Shown in pieces: positions 48,300 to 60,891 of a stretch of DNA of 64,000 nucleotides. The DNA is taken from positions 6,050,494 to 6,114,493 of the forward strand of contig CM022677.1 in the NCBI GenBank assembly GCA_012295275.1, read 5' to 3'. This stretch comes from Chrysomallon squamiferum (lineage: Eukaryota > Mollusca > Gastropoda > Neomphalida > Peltospiridae). Made by a program: the position numbers and the translations under genes. The notes under the pieces are model-generated. The model did not search any database. It saw only the letters and a program-made list of their open reading frames with translations, and was not told the DNA's origin. Numbering within the stretch: the stretch's first letter is position 1; every line of letters starts with the position of its first letter.

Positions 48300-48500
48300 C
48301 CTGATATATTTGAACCTTACTCTTGTGTGGTAAAAAATACAAATACTGGCTTTTGGCTTTTTGACCAAATGCACTTTAACCCCCGAACGTGCTTGGGCTG
48401 CGCCCGAAGGAGCATAAGTGTTAAAGTGCATTTGGTCAAAAAGCCAAAAGCCAGTATTTGTAACTTTGTTTTTTTAACACCACAATAGTAAGTTTGAAAT
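48300..48500. repeat. Foldback palindrome with GC-rich loop (MITE-like)
   Basis: A perfect 42-bp inverted repeat (48338..48379 and 48421..48462), each arm containing 'actggctttTGGctttttga' or its complement, flanks a 41-bp GC-rich loop (48380..48420) that can itself pair partly (cttgggc / gcccgaag). Outside the perfect arms, pairing continues imperfectly to about 48300 and 48500. Both strands therefore show mirrored open frames (WLFDQMHF and its complement), which are not genes. Confidence 0.9.
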
Positions 48501-51182
48501 AATTTGAAGGTGTTATATGGTAGAGGAGCAAGAGAACATTTGGGGTATTTTCTCATCACACAAATATGTTAACACACCACACCCTAGATCTGTACCTGCT
48601 GTCTTCTGTACAGAGAAATATCTATTTAACTTACACTTGTTGTTTAGATGTTATAATTACTATTGTTGATATCTTTTAAAATAAATATATTATTTTTCAT
48701 TTTCTTGTGTTGCCTTATTTTTCATTATTGATGCATTTTAAAGATAAATTTGAATGAACTGTTACGAATGCAATAAACATTTCTACTAAAAATGTTGAAC
48801 ACATTTTTGTAACAGTAATCTAAATATTCCAATGAAGAAATTTGTGAATGTTGTTTATAATTTTTATGATATTAATTAATATTTTATTAATCTTGAACTC
48901 GGTCGTCCCAGAAAAACATGATCAAAATTTACCAGCCCTCTGATCAAAAACATTTCTAGGTCTCAAAAAAAAGAAGAATTATTTTATAATAAACGACAAT
49001 TAATATTAATAATATAATTTTTTTCCCCAAAATTTCCTGAAAAATTATGGTCTTTAATAATAAGTTATTTTATTATTAATAATAAGACTATACAGAAACG
49101 CGTGAAGTGCTAGATGAATAATGTATTTATTATTGTATTGATATTACTGAAAATTAACTCTGCACCTTTCAGTGTCACAGTGTGATACTTTGTTTTATGA
49201 CCGCAGTAACATGACATTCCGCGACACAATTTACATCTCTCCCTACATGAAATTCAGATTTATCAAATTATGTAATTAAGAATATATCAGACTTTTTTTT
49301 TAAACACTGAGAAAAGTAAGTTAATCTAGAATGAAATTCCATATTTATTCAATAATATAACTGATAATCTCTAATTAATGTTATTAACTGTGGTTTTGTA
49401 AAAGTTCACGATTTCTCATGTAATTATATTATAAATAAATGAATTTATTATTATTATTATTATATACTTTTTTTTAAAAGAAGTATTTAGTTTTTATCTC
49501 GACAGAAACAATACACTAAGAATAAATCTGATTTTTTGATAATTTTATGCGGCCTAATAAAAAATTCGAATAATTTTTATATCCGCTCTCAGAACAGTTC
49601 TAATAAAACCAAGTTCTAATATAGCGTCAAACATATGTAGGTAGCTTCCGTTTTACAGAAAAATAAAAATATTAAGGTGTTATTATTGTTGTTATTTAGC
49701 TGTTGACAAAGAGAGGACTGTGACAACTATGGTGTCTGCTTCACTGACTCATTGATAAGTGAAGCGGTTATATTAATATCTAATGTAGTAAGAGAACTTC
49801 AGGTATAATAAGAAATTTAAAGTATATTATGCTATACAAATTGTGCTGATGTACACCTTTTAATGAATGTAATGAAAACATTTAAATTTCGCATAATAAA
49901 ATAGCATGTTCACCTTACTTGTTCTCAGCTAATCAGTATACACTATCGTGATTCCAGGGAATTAACTCTGATATTTTTCAATATAACCTGATATACATAT
50001 ACGATATTAATAAAGTATGAGATTAACATTTCTCAACATACTTAACCTACAAACTGTAAATATCACTGCTCATAATTATTTCTCATATTTTTCTTTTTAT
50101 AAGTAATTAAACCGTTTATTTTCATAACGCCATGTAATAAAAGGTCACACTAGATGCGCCCTCTTTATTTCTGGATATAGTTTTGACGTCACATACAAAG
50201 ATATTGTAATTTAAAACAATTACAACACGGAAGCTCCATCTATATTTCTGAATGTTCACTGTGAAATCATACCTGTAATTTTCAGTATAATTAGTCGTAT
50301 ACATACATAAGTTTGTGAGTGTGTGTGTCTCAGTTATAAAATTAATTATTTTGAAATACCTTTATTTATTATTGAAATTTCACAAATATATTAAAACATA
50401 TTTACTTTCATTCAAGAAGGATAGTTGAGAAATTTAGAAATAAAGAGGGTTTCCAGATTCCAATTTTCTGTTACTGACAAAATCAGGATTAGTTTTTAGC
50501 TGCACCTGAGATAATTAAATATTGATTTTGTTTTTCTAGACAGGTGTGTATTTAAAAGCTGAGGTTACACTTGAAATATTAGCAAATAATTAATTATATA
50601 TGAAGTGATATTAATCTTTAATATTTCTAGTTGGAAGTGCAGTGAATATTCAGGAATAAAATATAGCAGCCAGATAAAAATGACATTTCATTAGCAACTG
50701 TTATATTAATGTGATATTTCTCAACGGAATTTGTGTTGTTTTTACTATATCAGGTCAGAATAATTTGTCTCTCAGCAAAAATAACGTAGAGTTTTTGTTA
50801 AGACACTATTTAATTGTCAACACTGTTTAAATAGTGTTAGATGTTATTAGCTTGATCCACAGAATATATTTAATAGCATCCTGAAAGATAACAGTGGATT
50901 CTTTAATAGTCTTGTCATTCTGATTGAGGCACATCATGTGATCCAGAAAAAACGTCAATATTTTTTCTTTTTTAATGAGACATCCAAAATCTGCTAAAAT
51001 TTTATTTAGTGCATTTATAATTAGTATATTTTAATAAGGGTTATTATATTTTACGTAAAAAGTATTTATTTTATTTGTGTTGAACTTTGTTTTCTTCTTT
51101 TTTTTAGTATCATATTGCCGGTCTTTATAGATGTATGATTGGCTAATAATAAGATCAAAATAATAATAATAATTCATTATTA
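48501..51182. other. Long non-coding AT-rich interval
   Basis: No exon, RNA gene or structured repeat recognised in 2.7 kb. Only short (ATT)n runs occur, e.g. 49447..49462. Confidence 0.5.
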
Positions 51183-51208
51183 CATATATATATATATATA
51201 TATATATA
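51183..51208. repeat. (TA)n microsatellite
   Basis: About 13 TA units. Confidence 0.95.
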
Positions 51209-51240
51209 GTTTGAATTTAAAGTAACAATGTATTCTCTGA

Positions 51241-52090
51241 ACAGCATCATGATTGAGAGAACAAGTAGGAATCATCTCCTTTAGTGAAGACGAAATAAAA
51301 TTTATTTTCCTAAAATCTGAATATTTCGACATTGTTTGACTGATGTATAAAATACAACGTGAATTAAACCTGTATACAACTCAAATCTGTCATGTTGACT
51401 TACGTCTTCAACACAGTGAGATCTTCTAAAAAAAGAAAAAAGAAAAACATTTTATTATGAAATTAAATGGACTCATTGTAATATTTTATGCAATATTGAA
51501 ATCTGTTTTCTCTGTTATACATAAATTCATCCAAAGACTTGTAGATTATTCAAATATAAGGAAGATATTTATCAATTTACCTAAATCTTATGTAACGCTG
51601 TCTCTAGGCTGCTGCAAAGGTCAACTCATTTTTGTAATCTTAATTTCTTTCCTTGAAAGGGTTTTCCTCAGAACAGCATCATGACTGAGAAAACAAGCAG
51701 CAATCATCTCCCTTAGTGAAGACGAAACAAAATTTATCTTTCTAAAATCTGACATATTTCCACATTGTTTGACTGATGTATAAGATATAAAGTGAACTAA
51801 AACTGGATACAACTGAAATCTGTCTTCAACTCAGTGAGATCTCCTAAAAAACGAAAAAAGAAAAACATTTTATTATGAAATTAAGTGGAGGCATTGTAGT
51901 ATTTTAAGCATTATTGAAATCTGTTTTCTATCTTTTACACTGATTCATTCAAAGACTTGCAGATTGTTCAAATATAAGGAAGATATTTATCAATTTACCT
52001 AAATCTTATGTAAAGCTGTCTCTTTGCTGCTGCAAAGGTCAACTCATTTTTGTAATCTTAATTTCCTTCCTTGAAAGGGTTTTCCTCAGT
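51241..52090 (+). repeat. Two-copy tandem duplication, unit ~425 bp
   Basis: 51241..51670 and 51671..52090 align end to end: both start 'aacagcatcatga' and end 'gaaagggttttcctcag'. Shared internal words include 'gaagatatttatcaatttac' (51561..51580; 51981..52000). The second copy lacks about 10 bp near the middle. Neither copy has a convincing reading frame. Confidence 0.9.
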
Positions 52091-53269
52091 TGTGTTTCTG
52101 TTTTGCTATTATTTTCTAAAACAAACCAAAATATCATGATGTATTATATATATTCAGCTTCATTTTCATATTCGTTTCTGTGAACTTTGATAAACAATTG
52201 AGAATTGACAGACAAGTTTATAGTTTCCTTTATATTCTGCCAAATTTCATACAAATAAATGAATTAACAGTTACTTAAATTGGGAAATTAATAATTAAAC
52301 TGTAAGGTACATCTGAGCTATTTAGTGCAATTAATTAAAATTTGTTAATTTCTGCATCATGCTTAAAAATACAGTAGAGCTTAGAAATCATCATTTTGAT
52401 ATAAAACATGTGTATACTGGTTTGAAACTGTATGATATATTCAGTGTTCTGTTTACCAAATGACTGAAATGCATCTCAGATTTTCCACAGATTATGAAGG
52501 AAAAATACCAAGCAAATTTTATTCAGATAAAAATTCGTTACTTCCTTACCATCAATCATATCAATGATTTTTCGTGTAATTTTAATCTCCTTTTTTTTTG
52601 TCATTGTATAGATATAAGTTATATATTTTAAAAGATAATTATATTTTTGAAAATACTATTACAGAGCTGCTAAATAAAATTACATAATAATTTAAATGAA
52701 AAGCAAAATATAACTGATAACTGTTGATTGATCAATAAAAATTGAGCTAAATTTCTCAAAAAAATAAAAATTATACTCGAGTCTTGTGACAAGATTCTAC
52801 ATCGTATTGTTTAATAATTCCTTATCGATTAGCTGCCCTTGAAAACTTTCCATAAAGCAGACGAGTAATCTCCCTTCAGCTATAGTTTCTTTCTTTCTTC
52901 TGTTTGTGGGGTTCTCGGTGTACGTCACTGCACACCACAGAAAATCGCTGATAACGAAAGGTCGTATATAGCTGTATACTGAGTAATAAATGTAAATGTG
53001 TAGGTATTTCCAGGAATATCAGTTTACTTTAAATAACATACCGTATCTGTTAATATGTGATAAATAACTAAAATATAAACAATAAAAATAAATAATAACA
53101 AATAAATGACTAGATATACAGGGGAAGACCTCTGTTGTGAAATATTTTTCTGTAAAACTCAATTACAATTTCTTCTCAAAAAAACAAAAATATAAAAAAT
53201 AAACACTGAACACGTGAGAAGTTACACTTTACTTGAATCACAAAATTTGAGTTTGCAAAGGAAACGACA
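52091..53269. other. Non-coding AT-rich interval
   Basis: Nothing recognised. Confidence 0.5.
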
Positions 53270-53430
53270 TTAAAATTAAAATTCACAGAGATAAGCTAAG
53301 TTTTCTGTTTTGTAAAACGCAACGTAATTCACGTTTTATATATAAAACCTGCGACGTTTATTCATACTTAGTGAAAATAACGTGATGTTTTGTTATGTTT
53401 TATCTCTATTTTGCATCATAAAACATACAA
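53270..53430 (-). repeat. Dispersed repeat, inverted partner of 37960..38125
   Basis: Contains 'acgcaacgtaattcacgttt' (53317..53336) and 'tctattttgcatcataaaac' (53405..53424), reverse complements of the 38-kb copy. Confidence 0.75.
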
Positions 53431-55466
53431 TCTTACTTGAGCTTTTAAAAATATCCGATTAAACTAGCGCCATCTCAAATACATATATAATGATACATAC
53501 TATTAATATCCAACATCCATTAGATAAATTGTGCAGTCGGTACTAAAATTAAAATTATATTTATGTATTTATTTATTTATTTATTTATATATTTATTTAT
53601 TTATGTATTTCAGTTAAAGATAATTAATGTAAATAGTGGTATTCATAATATTTCAAGCTATTTTTGGTTGAATCTCAGTTTATAAAACTGAAATCTTGTT
53701 AATTTATAGAACGTAAATTCCGTCCAGTAATTTGTCCATAGAAAACTACACTGTACGTCATAGTTTCATGTTTCAGTAAATACTCAAATACGATTTGTAT
53801 CATGACGTCACTTTTGGAAGAATAAAACTGCACACGTGTTGTCCATAAAACACGTGTTATCCAGACAGTCAGCTACAGGTCTGCACAGCCCGACTTGTCT
53901 TCACAAGTTTCACCCAAACGTTTCTTCAGAAAACACTCGCCGTTGTATAGGACGAACAAGTACCACATTTCTTAAAATATTCTGGTTAAATGCTAACTCG
54001 CTATGTATCAATTCTACAGCTACTGTTGAAAAAAGGGTACATAACTCTATATTTCGCTGCATCATATTAATTTCTGTTTTTGATTCACGGTTTTAGAGAT
54101 TTAGTTTTATCTGTAATATTAATGTGATTTTGTTTTTTGTATAATCTGTAATACAGTCTATAAAAAATGACGTTAATGCACAAGCGCGCACTATAATTCT
54201 GATTATCCACTGATCTTCTATAAAACAAAATATTTATCTTGCGCCTACATACTAAATTATAAAAAAATGTTTTTATTATACGATGTAAATATTTATTTAT
54301 TTATTTATTATTATTATTCTCAAATAAGTGTCTCGCTCATTCTCTCTTTTTTTTATGTTCTGTTTGTCAATAAAGAGGATTGAAAAGTGGATATCTCCAG
54401 TGAACTTGTCTGTGTGAAGCTATAGCTACGTCATAAAATACATTGACATCCAGACTGGAGCGATGATGTTAACGTCTGAAGTCTATGGATATTGAGAAAT
54501 AAAGAAATCAAACAAAGATTAAAATTTTATTTTCTTCTACTGTTGTTGTCGATGTCGTTGTTGTTGTTTTATGTGTGTACTGTAGCATTATAGTAAACAC
54601 TACAGGTGTGATTTTACTGCGAGAATACAGTGTACTTTCAGAAATGTAGATTGGGTTTCGGGTTAGCGTGTATTGAAAAATAGAGGAATTGTTTTTTAAT
54701 TAACAGTATCAGATCATTTTATTTTGCATAATAAATAAATAAATAAATAATAAGCTTAATTTTTCTTTAACAGGTATAACGTGTCTAACAAATTGAATAA
54801 TGAATCAACGTCTAATAATGTGTATTATACTCTTTTTTATTACGATAGTAGAATTGCAGTTGAGAGGTGAGAGGCTAGATTAAGATGAATTAACTTCACC
54901 ATGTTATTGGTATTTGCAAGTGCATCGTTCTTAAATACTAGAAAAGTGTAGAATATAGAGAAACATTAATAGACGTTTTTATTACTAAAAGTAAAGTGAA
55001 AAGGCGAGGATGCGCGAGATGAATCTTGTTTATTATAACACAAGTTCTGTAAATATACTCTGTATCTATCTGACTATTATTTAACTATATACATAAACAC
55101 CGTCTCACTGATATGAACTTTCGTATATAACTATCCTCTAAGGCAAACACGTATACCAAACTATTTCTTTTCTATGTGTGTCTGTCTGTGTGTGTGTGAG
55201 TCTGTGTATGTGTGTGTGTCTATCTCTCTATCTGTTTATTTGTTGATAATTGTTTCTTTATTTATGATGACGACTGCAATACTGACATAACGACATTAAC
55301 GATAAAAACAACAACACTAATTGAAATAATACTACTTAAAATGATAAATAAAATAGTAATTTGGTCCTCAAATTTGTTGGACTGATTATTACTATATAAT
55401 CATTGTTTACTATTAATAATAATTAGTCCTAATCAGAATACAAGTCAAATTCAAAATTTCAATAAA
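53431..55466. other. Non-coding interval
   Basis: (TTTA)n sequence at 53566..53620. The stretch 53660..53770 weakly resembles part of the 16.7/37.7-kb repeat ('aacgtaaattc', 'agaaaactac'). The open frame 53836..54096 has no recognisable domain. GT/TCTG simple sequence at 55175..55235. Confidence 0.4.
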
Positions 55467-55955
55467 CTAAACTCCTTGACAAATATCACACAAGAATACA
55501 ATATCTTTAAAGTCTGCACCAGTTGGGATTTCGAGGTTTGTGCAAGGATGAAGACAATACCAATTTGGGCACCCGTCACATCCTATGAACTCGTCAGAAT
55601 TCATTCCATCAACTCTGTCACAGAGTTCACATTTTTCTTGTGTATCTACTACATCTCTGTCCTCTAGTTCAGGCTCATCATCATCAACGCTTTCTTTGGA
55701 CGCATCCACCCGTTCTGCTGTAGCATTCAAATTGAACTGCCGTTTTGACTTTGGTATCTTCTAATTTTTGTTGTTGTTGTAATTTTGCCTCTAAAACATT
55801 TGCTTTCTTTGCCTTTTCTTCCTCCTCCTTCTTCTTCTCTGCCAACTCTTCTTCATACCTCTTGACACTTTCTTCTTCTGTCAATGCCTCGGCATACCTC
55901 ATCCTTTTGATTTTATTGCCCCAAGTGGTGGAGTAAAATAAAAAGCATACTTCTT
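55467..55955 (-). mobile_element. Transposase C-terminal tail: coiled coil plus PHD finger (pogo/Jerky-type), frameshifted
   Basis: Minus strand: from about 55955, KRMRYAEALTEEESVKRYEE + ELAEKKKEEEEKAKK...LQQQQKLED is a strongly charged coiled coil. After a frameshift near 55740, the frame 55730..55467 reads NATAERVDASKESVDDDEPE, then CELCDRV, DEFIGCDGCPNWYCLHPC, and FLCDICQGV-stop. The C-x2-C, C-x2-C, H-x2-C, C-x2-C order is a complete C4HC3 PHD finger. A basic/acidic coiled coil followed by a terminal PHD-like finger is typical of pogo/Jerky-type DDE transposase tails in invertebrates (family knowledge, not searched). No DDE catalytic region is visible upstream, so this is a remnant. Confidence 0.6.
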
Positions 55956-56188
55956 GCCTAATTATCACATATTAATCAAGTTTCTTCTGCTGAACTTAAA
56001 AAACGATTATATTTACCTGTTATAACTTATCACTAACCTTATGTCTATAGGACTAAAAAATAACACTCACTTTTGAAACCTCAAAATGCAGTATAGCGGC
56101 TGCAAGTCATAATATACATCGGAGGCCAGAATTGCCCTGAGGCCAGAATTACCCCAACTTATTACTAGTTTTAAATAAAATAATTTTA

Positions 56189-56488
56189 GTGAATTTAGTA
56201 AATTCAGTGAATGATCAATATTCAGGCGACTTGAATTATTTTTCTATTTTATTTAATTTTTTAAATTTTACTCAACACTCAGTCTTATTTGTATATTTAC
56301 CAACGTGTGTGTTAAATAGAGTTGTTTCTCTTAGACCACGAACTTCTGAAATAGATTACTCCTCGCATATACGCGGTAACGGTAAATTAGATTTGTTGCT
56401 TTTAGATGAAAATAACCAATTCTGTATAATGTTTTGTAGCAGACAGAACCAGCTTATTAACATTCCCTGCATTTTCTTTTCCTTTTAA
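56189..56488 (+). other. Open reading frame conserved in both inverted arms
   Basis: Plus-strand partner of 35771..35508: VLNRVVSLRPRTSEIDYSSH, GNGKLDLLLLDENNQFC, SRQNQLINIPC. It is convergent with the PHD-type tail. Unrecognised; see the left-arm entry. Confidence 0.35.
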
Positions 56489-57229
56489 CTGACCAGTTTC
56501 CTGTATTTTTGGTTTATTTAACGTGATATTATTATTTGATGAATTATTGTAAAATTGCTATTTCATTTAATGTTTTTCATTTAATTTTATTTATTTATTT
56601 TGTTTATTTATTTCATTTATTTATTTTATTTATTTATTCCATTTATTTTAGTTGAAAAAGTAGTTCGGAAAGGCGCAAGAGATCACGGTTTTGTAATATG
56701 AAAACCATCTTTAATTTTGTAAATCATAAAAAGTTCAGAAAGTAGACGTAAAATAATTGTATTGGAAGTTTAATAACTTCCGTGACCTAACGGAAACTTC
56801 CGATCGAAATCCAAGATGGCAGCGTCGAACGCCGATCAATATTTACATACTTCTAAACATGTAGACCTTAATAATGCAATAATTCTACATGAATCATTAA
56901 AAGTAATTTGGAGAAGTATGTCATATAACCAATGCCGCTTATACATAAATGGCTAATACTTTGTAGCAATTGCTGAAAATGTGGTAACATTTATTATTAT
57001 TATTTTTTTTCTGACGTTTACGTAATATACCATCTCGTACCCATTTCGTACTGTTTTTTTCCCACTTTTTATTACGACATCGTCAGCCAAGAAAGAAAAA
57101 AAAAGAAAAAAGAAAGAAAAAAAAAGAAAAAAGTAAATAAATAAAAACAAAATAAAATAAATTAAAATGAAATAAATAGTTTTCACTGTCGCTGGTTGGA
57201 TGGATGGATCTATCCATATAGATATACAC

Positions 57230-57364
57230 ACCTACATACATACATATATACATACATATATACATATATACATACACACACGTGTATAGCAATAATAATG
57301 TATTTGTATGTTTATAAGAAGATTAGTATATATATGTATATAAATGGATAAGTAACTACATTGT

Positions 57365-57403
<39 letters not shown>

Positions 57404-57410
57404 GGGTGTA
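57230..57410. repeat. TACATA / GT simple-sequence tracts
   Basis: (TACA)n at 57233..57280 and a (GT)n run at 57363..57398. Confidence 0.9.
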
Positions 57411-57640
57411 TAGGTGGTAGATCATAACACACAGGTAAGTTGATAGACAGAAGGTAGATAGATTACTAGAAAGATAGATAGATGCAAGGAGACATGAGTA
57501 TACCTGCACATCTGTAAGAACGACTGAGTCTGTTGCTTATGTATATGGCATAAATAGATAGACAAATAAATGTATTTATAGATAGATAACTAGATAGATA
57601 AATACTTAAAAAGGATGTATACGTACGCGTGTGTGTGTAT

Positions 57641-59150
57641 GCGTATGTTTTTTGTGTGACTGCACCATAGACTGTATAGAGAGACTGTGAGATATATTTA
57701 TATATTGAGATATATATATATAGATATATATAGCTAACATAGACAAACATCGCATAAATACATGATTTGGAGAGAATATATATAAAGGTAGACAAAGATT
57801 TTTGAGATAGTCAGATGATTATAGAGATAATAGATTAAATACAAATAAATAAATAAATACATGAGTGAATAGATGTATGTGTATATATATGTGTGTTAGA
57901 GAGGGTAGATATAGATGGATGGATGGACACACACATAAATAAATAAATAAACAGAATAAATTATATAAATAGATACATAGATACATAGATTCATAATCAT
58001 GAGTATTTGTATTTATGTTAGAGGATTGGTATATAACTGAATGTATGAATAAGAGTATGTTTATATGGGTGTTTGATTACAGTTAGATAGCTAGACTGAG
58101 AGAGACTGATATGTAGGTGTGGTTATATGTGTTTGTGTGTTATAGGGAGAGAACAGGTATTGACCTCACTATGAAACAGAGAAGTATGCCATGTGTGTAT
58201 GTTTTTCAGAGAATGAGAGATAATTATATAAATAAATATAGATATAGACAGACAGACAGACAAAGGATAGTGATGAATAAATGGTTAGCTAGATAGGTAA
58301 TGGGCACATGTATATGAGTAAAACAATCAAATGATTTCTTCATTAAAGTCTGTTTCTATGTTAGAAAGAGGTGAGCAGGTGCGAGTTTAAGCTACACCAC
58401 AGGTTGACCATTAAAGAGACAGACAGATAGACAAATAGAAATTGATGAAGAAATAAAACAAATATATAGATAGACAGATAGATAGATAGAAACATGCAGG
58501 TAAGTAAGAATGGATGGAGTGTTAGATGGAGGGATGGATGAAAGTTTTGGTGAAAAGAAGAATTGGGAAAATAATAAATGAATAAAAAGAGGGAATGATG
58601 GACTGAAAGGTTTTCAATTATATAAGCAATTACCTTTCAGACATTATCACATTGTTAACAAATAAGGTCCTCATTGTAGGTCCATGGATTGAGTGATACA
58701 TCAATGGAATTTGGCTTAATATATAAACTGTGTGATGAGGAATATGTGGAGTTCGGAGGGAGGCATGACTGGAAGTACAAATAAATTGTTAATGAGAGAC
58801 TAGTGATTTCTGGTATTGTTTTTTCTGGAAATCTAGTCTGATGGCATCAACACTAAAAGCATAGTCTTAATCTGCTGATTAGAAGGTAAATATGATAAGA
58901 TAAGAAGTGTCTATAATATTTTCTGTTAAATAGCACATTAAACACAGAACCTATAATGCATAATTATACTTAAACATCTGGTAAAATAAAATAATCCATC
59001 TAATTAGAGTAATCTGGACAGTGACAAAGAGAGTAAGAAAGCCAGAGTGAAATATTTATATGTCATAACTTATTCTTAAGAACATTCACTTCTGTCTATA
59101 TTCTGTTTCTGTCTGTCTATCTGTATATAGCAATGGCTTTCAAAATAATG
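57641..59150. repeat. Cryptically simple GATA/GGAT/AAAT-rich region
   Basis: GATA, AGATAG, GGATGGA and AATAAATA words recur without a fixed unit from 57440 to about 58570. Past 58570 the sequence is unique AT-rich DNA with no gene seen. Confidence 0.7.
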
Positions 59151-59189
59151 GCAATGTATTCGAAATTAGAAAAAAGTAGCAATACGCTA

Positions 59190-60300
59190 TATATAGACTG
59201 CAAATATATGGAGCGGCGAACGACACTAGTTTTCTGTCTTCTGAGTATGAATAAAATCTGATATCATTTCTGAAGTGAGTTTCAACATTTCAAAATAAAA
59301 AATAAATAGAACAAATTAAAATATATAAACTATACTTAATTATATAATAATGTAGATTTTAAAAACAAAATCTGTGCTCAACCTGGTGTATGTATGTATG
59401 TATTCTAAAACATTGCTGAATTATTGTTGCTGTTATGTAAATATATGTTCACAAATGCAACATTGAGAGGAAAAAACTTCTTTAATCACCACCACTGATC
59501 AAGATATAAATGACTGGCATGATTTACACGTTTATGATGTTTCGTGTTTGAAACGTTTTGTCAACTTTTGTGTTCATCAGTTGTTTTTGCCAGTTCATGC
59601 TTTTGTTTTGCTTCCAGTTCATGCTTTGATCGGGAAGAACATGGACGTCGGTGCCCTTGCATTGGACGTGAACGATCGGGAGAACCAAAGAAATCCACCT
59701 GTACAAGAAGAAAAGAAAAATGTTTATTTATTATAATGTTATCTTTACTTCATTCGCAGTACAGCTGTGTCTAATATAAAAGTAGAGAATATTTGTGAAA
59801 AAAAAAAATGTTTCAATATATTTTATTATAACTTATACTCAGGATGTATCCATGGGTTGAATATCTCTGTCGTCGAAGGGTTTCACGTCCATGGGCTCTT
59901 CAACGCGGATTCAGAAAAAAAAATTAAAATACTTTTTATAAACCATTATCTAAATAATCTTAGACTTTTAGAACTGATGAAAAGTTGTCGTCTGAGATTG
60001 AGATTTATGTTTCCTTCAATTTTTTATTTCTTTTATTATTTTTTATTATATAATTCTTATTTTATTTGGGATCGTGTAGAAAAAAAAATTCTGACAAGAG
60101 TATTTTTACCAACATAAGTAACCAAAATAAACACAGTTTTCAATTAAATAGCTGATCTAACATTAATATAGCATAATCTAATTTGAACAAAACACCACGT
60201 CCAATTTAAACTAAAATATGTTAATAATATAAAAATTAAACTCACATCAATGTGAACCTCATTATTTGTAGATGAAATTCAGTATAAAAAGCAAAAAAAA
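59190..60300 (-). repeat. Gene-like duplicated unit, copy 1
   Basis: Copy 1 shares ordered blocks with 61120..62580: 'agtatgaataaaatctgata' (59237..59256), 'gtaaatatatgttcacaaat' (59437..59456), 'tgatgtttcgtgtttgaaac' (59534..59553), the minus-strand exon 59698..59561, the acidic-repeat exon remnant (59912..59848), and an upstream block near 60210..60290. The acidic exon here has a single PM-DV repeat unit, and its acceptor AG is mutated (TTCTG instead of TTCAG). Confidence 0.8.
59561..59698 (-). CDS. Terminal exon, copy 1, unknown protein family
   Basis: Minus strand, preceded by a strong acceptor (T-rich tract then TGTACAG). It reads VDFFGSPDRSRPMQGHRRPC + SSRSKHELEAKQKHELAKTT + DEHKS, then TGA (45 residues). 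The end is helical and charged. The same exon start occurs in copies 2 and 3. The one third-position difference in GGG/GGA between copies 1 and 2 is silent on this strand but would change Ala/Val on the plus strand, a weak argument for minus-strand coding. Not recognised. It may lie in a 3' untranslated exon if the upstream exon's TGA is used. Confidence 0.4.
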   Translation of the reverse strand: MDFFGSPDRSRPMQGHRRPCSSRSKHELEAKQKHELAKTTDEHKS

Positions 60301-60820
60301 AAAAAACACAAACAAATATTATTTTTAGATATAAAATAGAAATATCCGCTTAGGATAAATTTCAGTTTGTAAGTAGAAAGTCCTTAATTATTTAAATGGT
60401 ATTGTAATTTATTCCTTAGCTATTATTGTAGTCGTAATAATAATTTTTAAAAATTCTGGAAGATTTCCAGTCATTTTAAGGCATCCCTAAACCCCAATGT
60501 ATTTGACTTAGAAATAATTATTGATATTTAAACCAATGTAAAACCAAGGTACTAGTGTTTGATCCAAGAGGTCCCATAATATTTTTTATATGAAGTAATA
60601 CATTTCAGTCATGTTTACATATTTATTAAAAGGTTTTCCTCTGACTCAATTATTTCTTTTAACTTACATATTAAAATTCGGCTCATTTCCTCTGATATAT
60701 AATTCGAAATAATTTTTCAAATATCTTTTGAAATGTTTTCATTTTTTAGTTTCTGAAGAAACTTAGTAATCAAAGGGTAACTAAAAATGTGTTTCTCAGC
60801 TGAAATGTAAATAACTCTTA
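60301..60820. other. Non-coding interval
   Basis: Nothing recognised. Confidence 0.5.
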
Positions 60821-60834
60821 ATAATAATAATAAT

Positions 60835-60890
<56 letters not shown>
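60821..60890. repeat. (AAT)n-(AT)n microsatellite
   Basis: AAT units then about 24 AT units; a short (AAAT)n run follows at 60897..60916. Confidence 0.96.

Positions 60891-60891
<1 letters not shown>

Larger units (their letters stand above)
55490..57640 (-). repeat. Right arm of the ~2-kb inverted repeat (partner 34400..36300)
   Basis: Reverse-complement collinear match to the left arm. Landmarks are 'gttttgtagcagacagaacc' (56431..56450) and 'ctgtaagaacgactgagtct' (57513..57532). This arm retains the coiled-coil segment and the last two PHD cysteines, so it is the more complete copy. Confidence 0.9.

Noticed and set aside
48288-48559. Mirrored open frames on both strands (FWLFDQMHF / KASIC...)
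   Set aside because: Explained entirely by the palindrome at 48.3-48.5 kb.
53836-54096. 86-codon plus-strand frame with some Cys/His
   Set aside because: No zinc-finger spacing, no splice support and no relative within the window.
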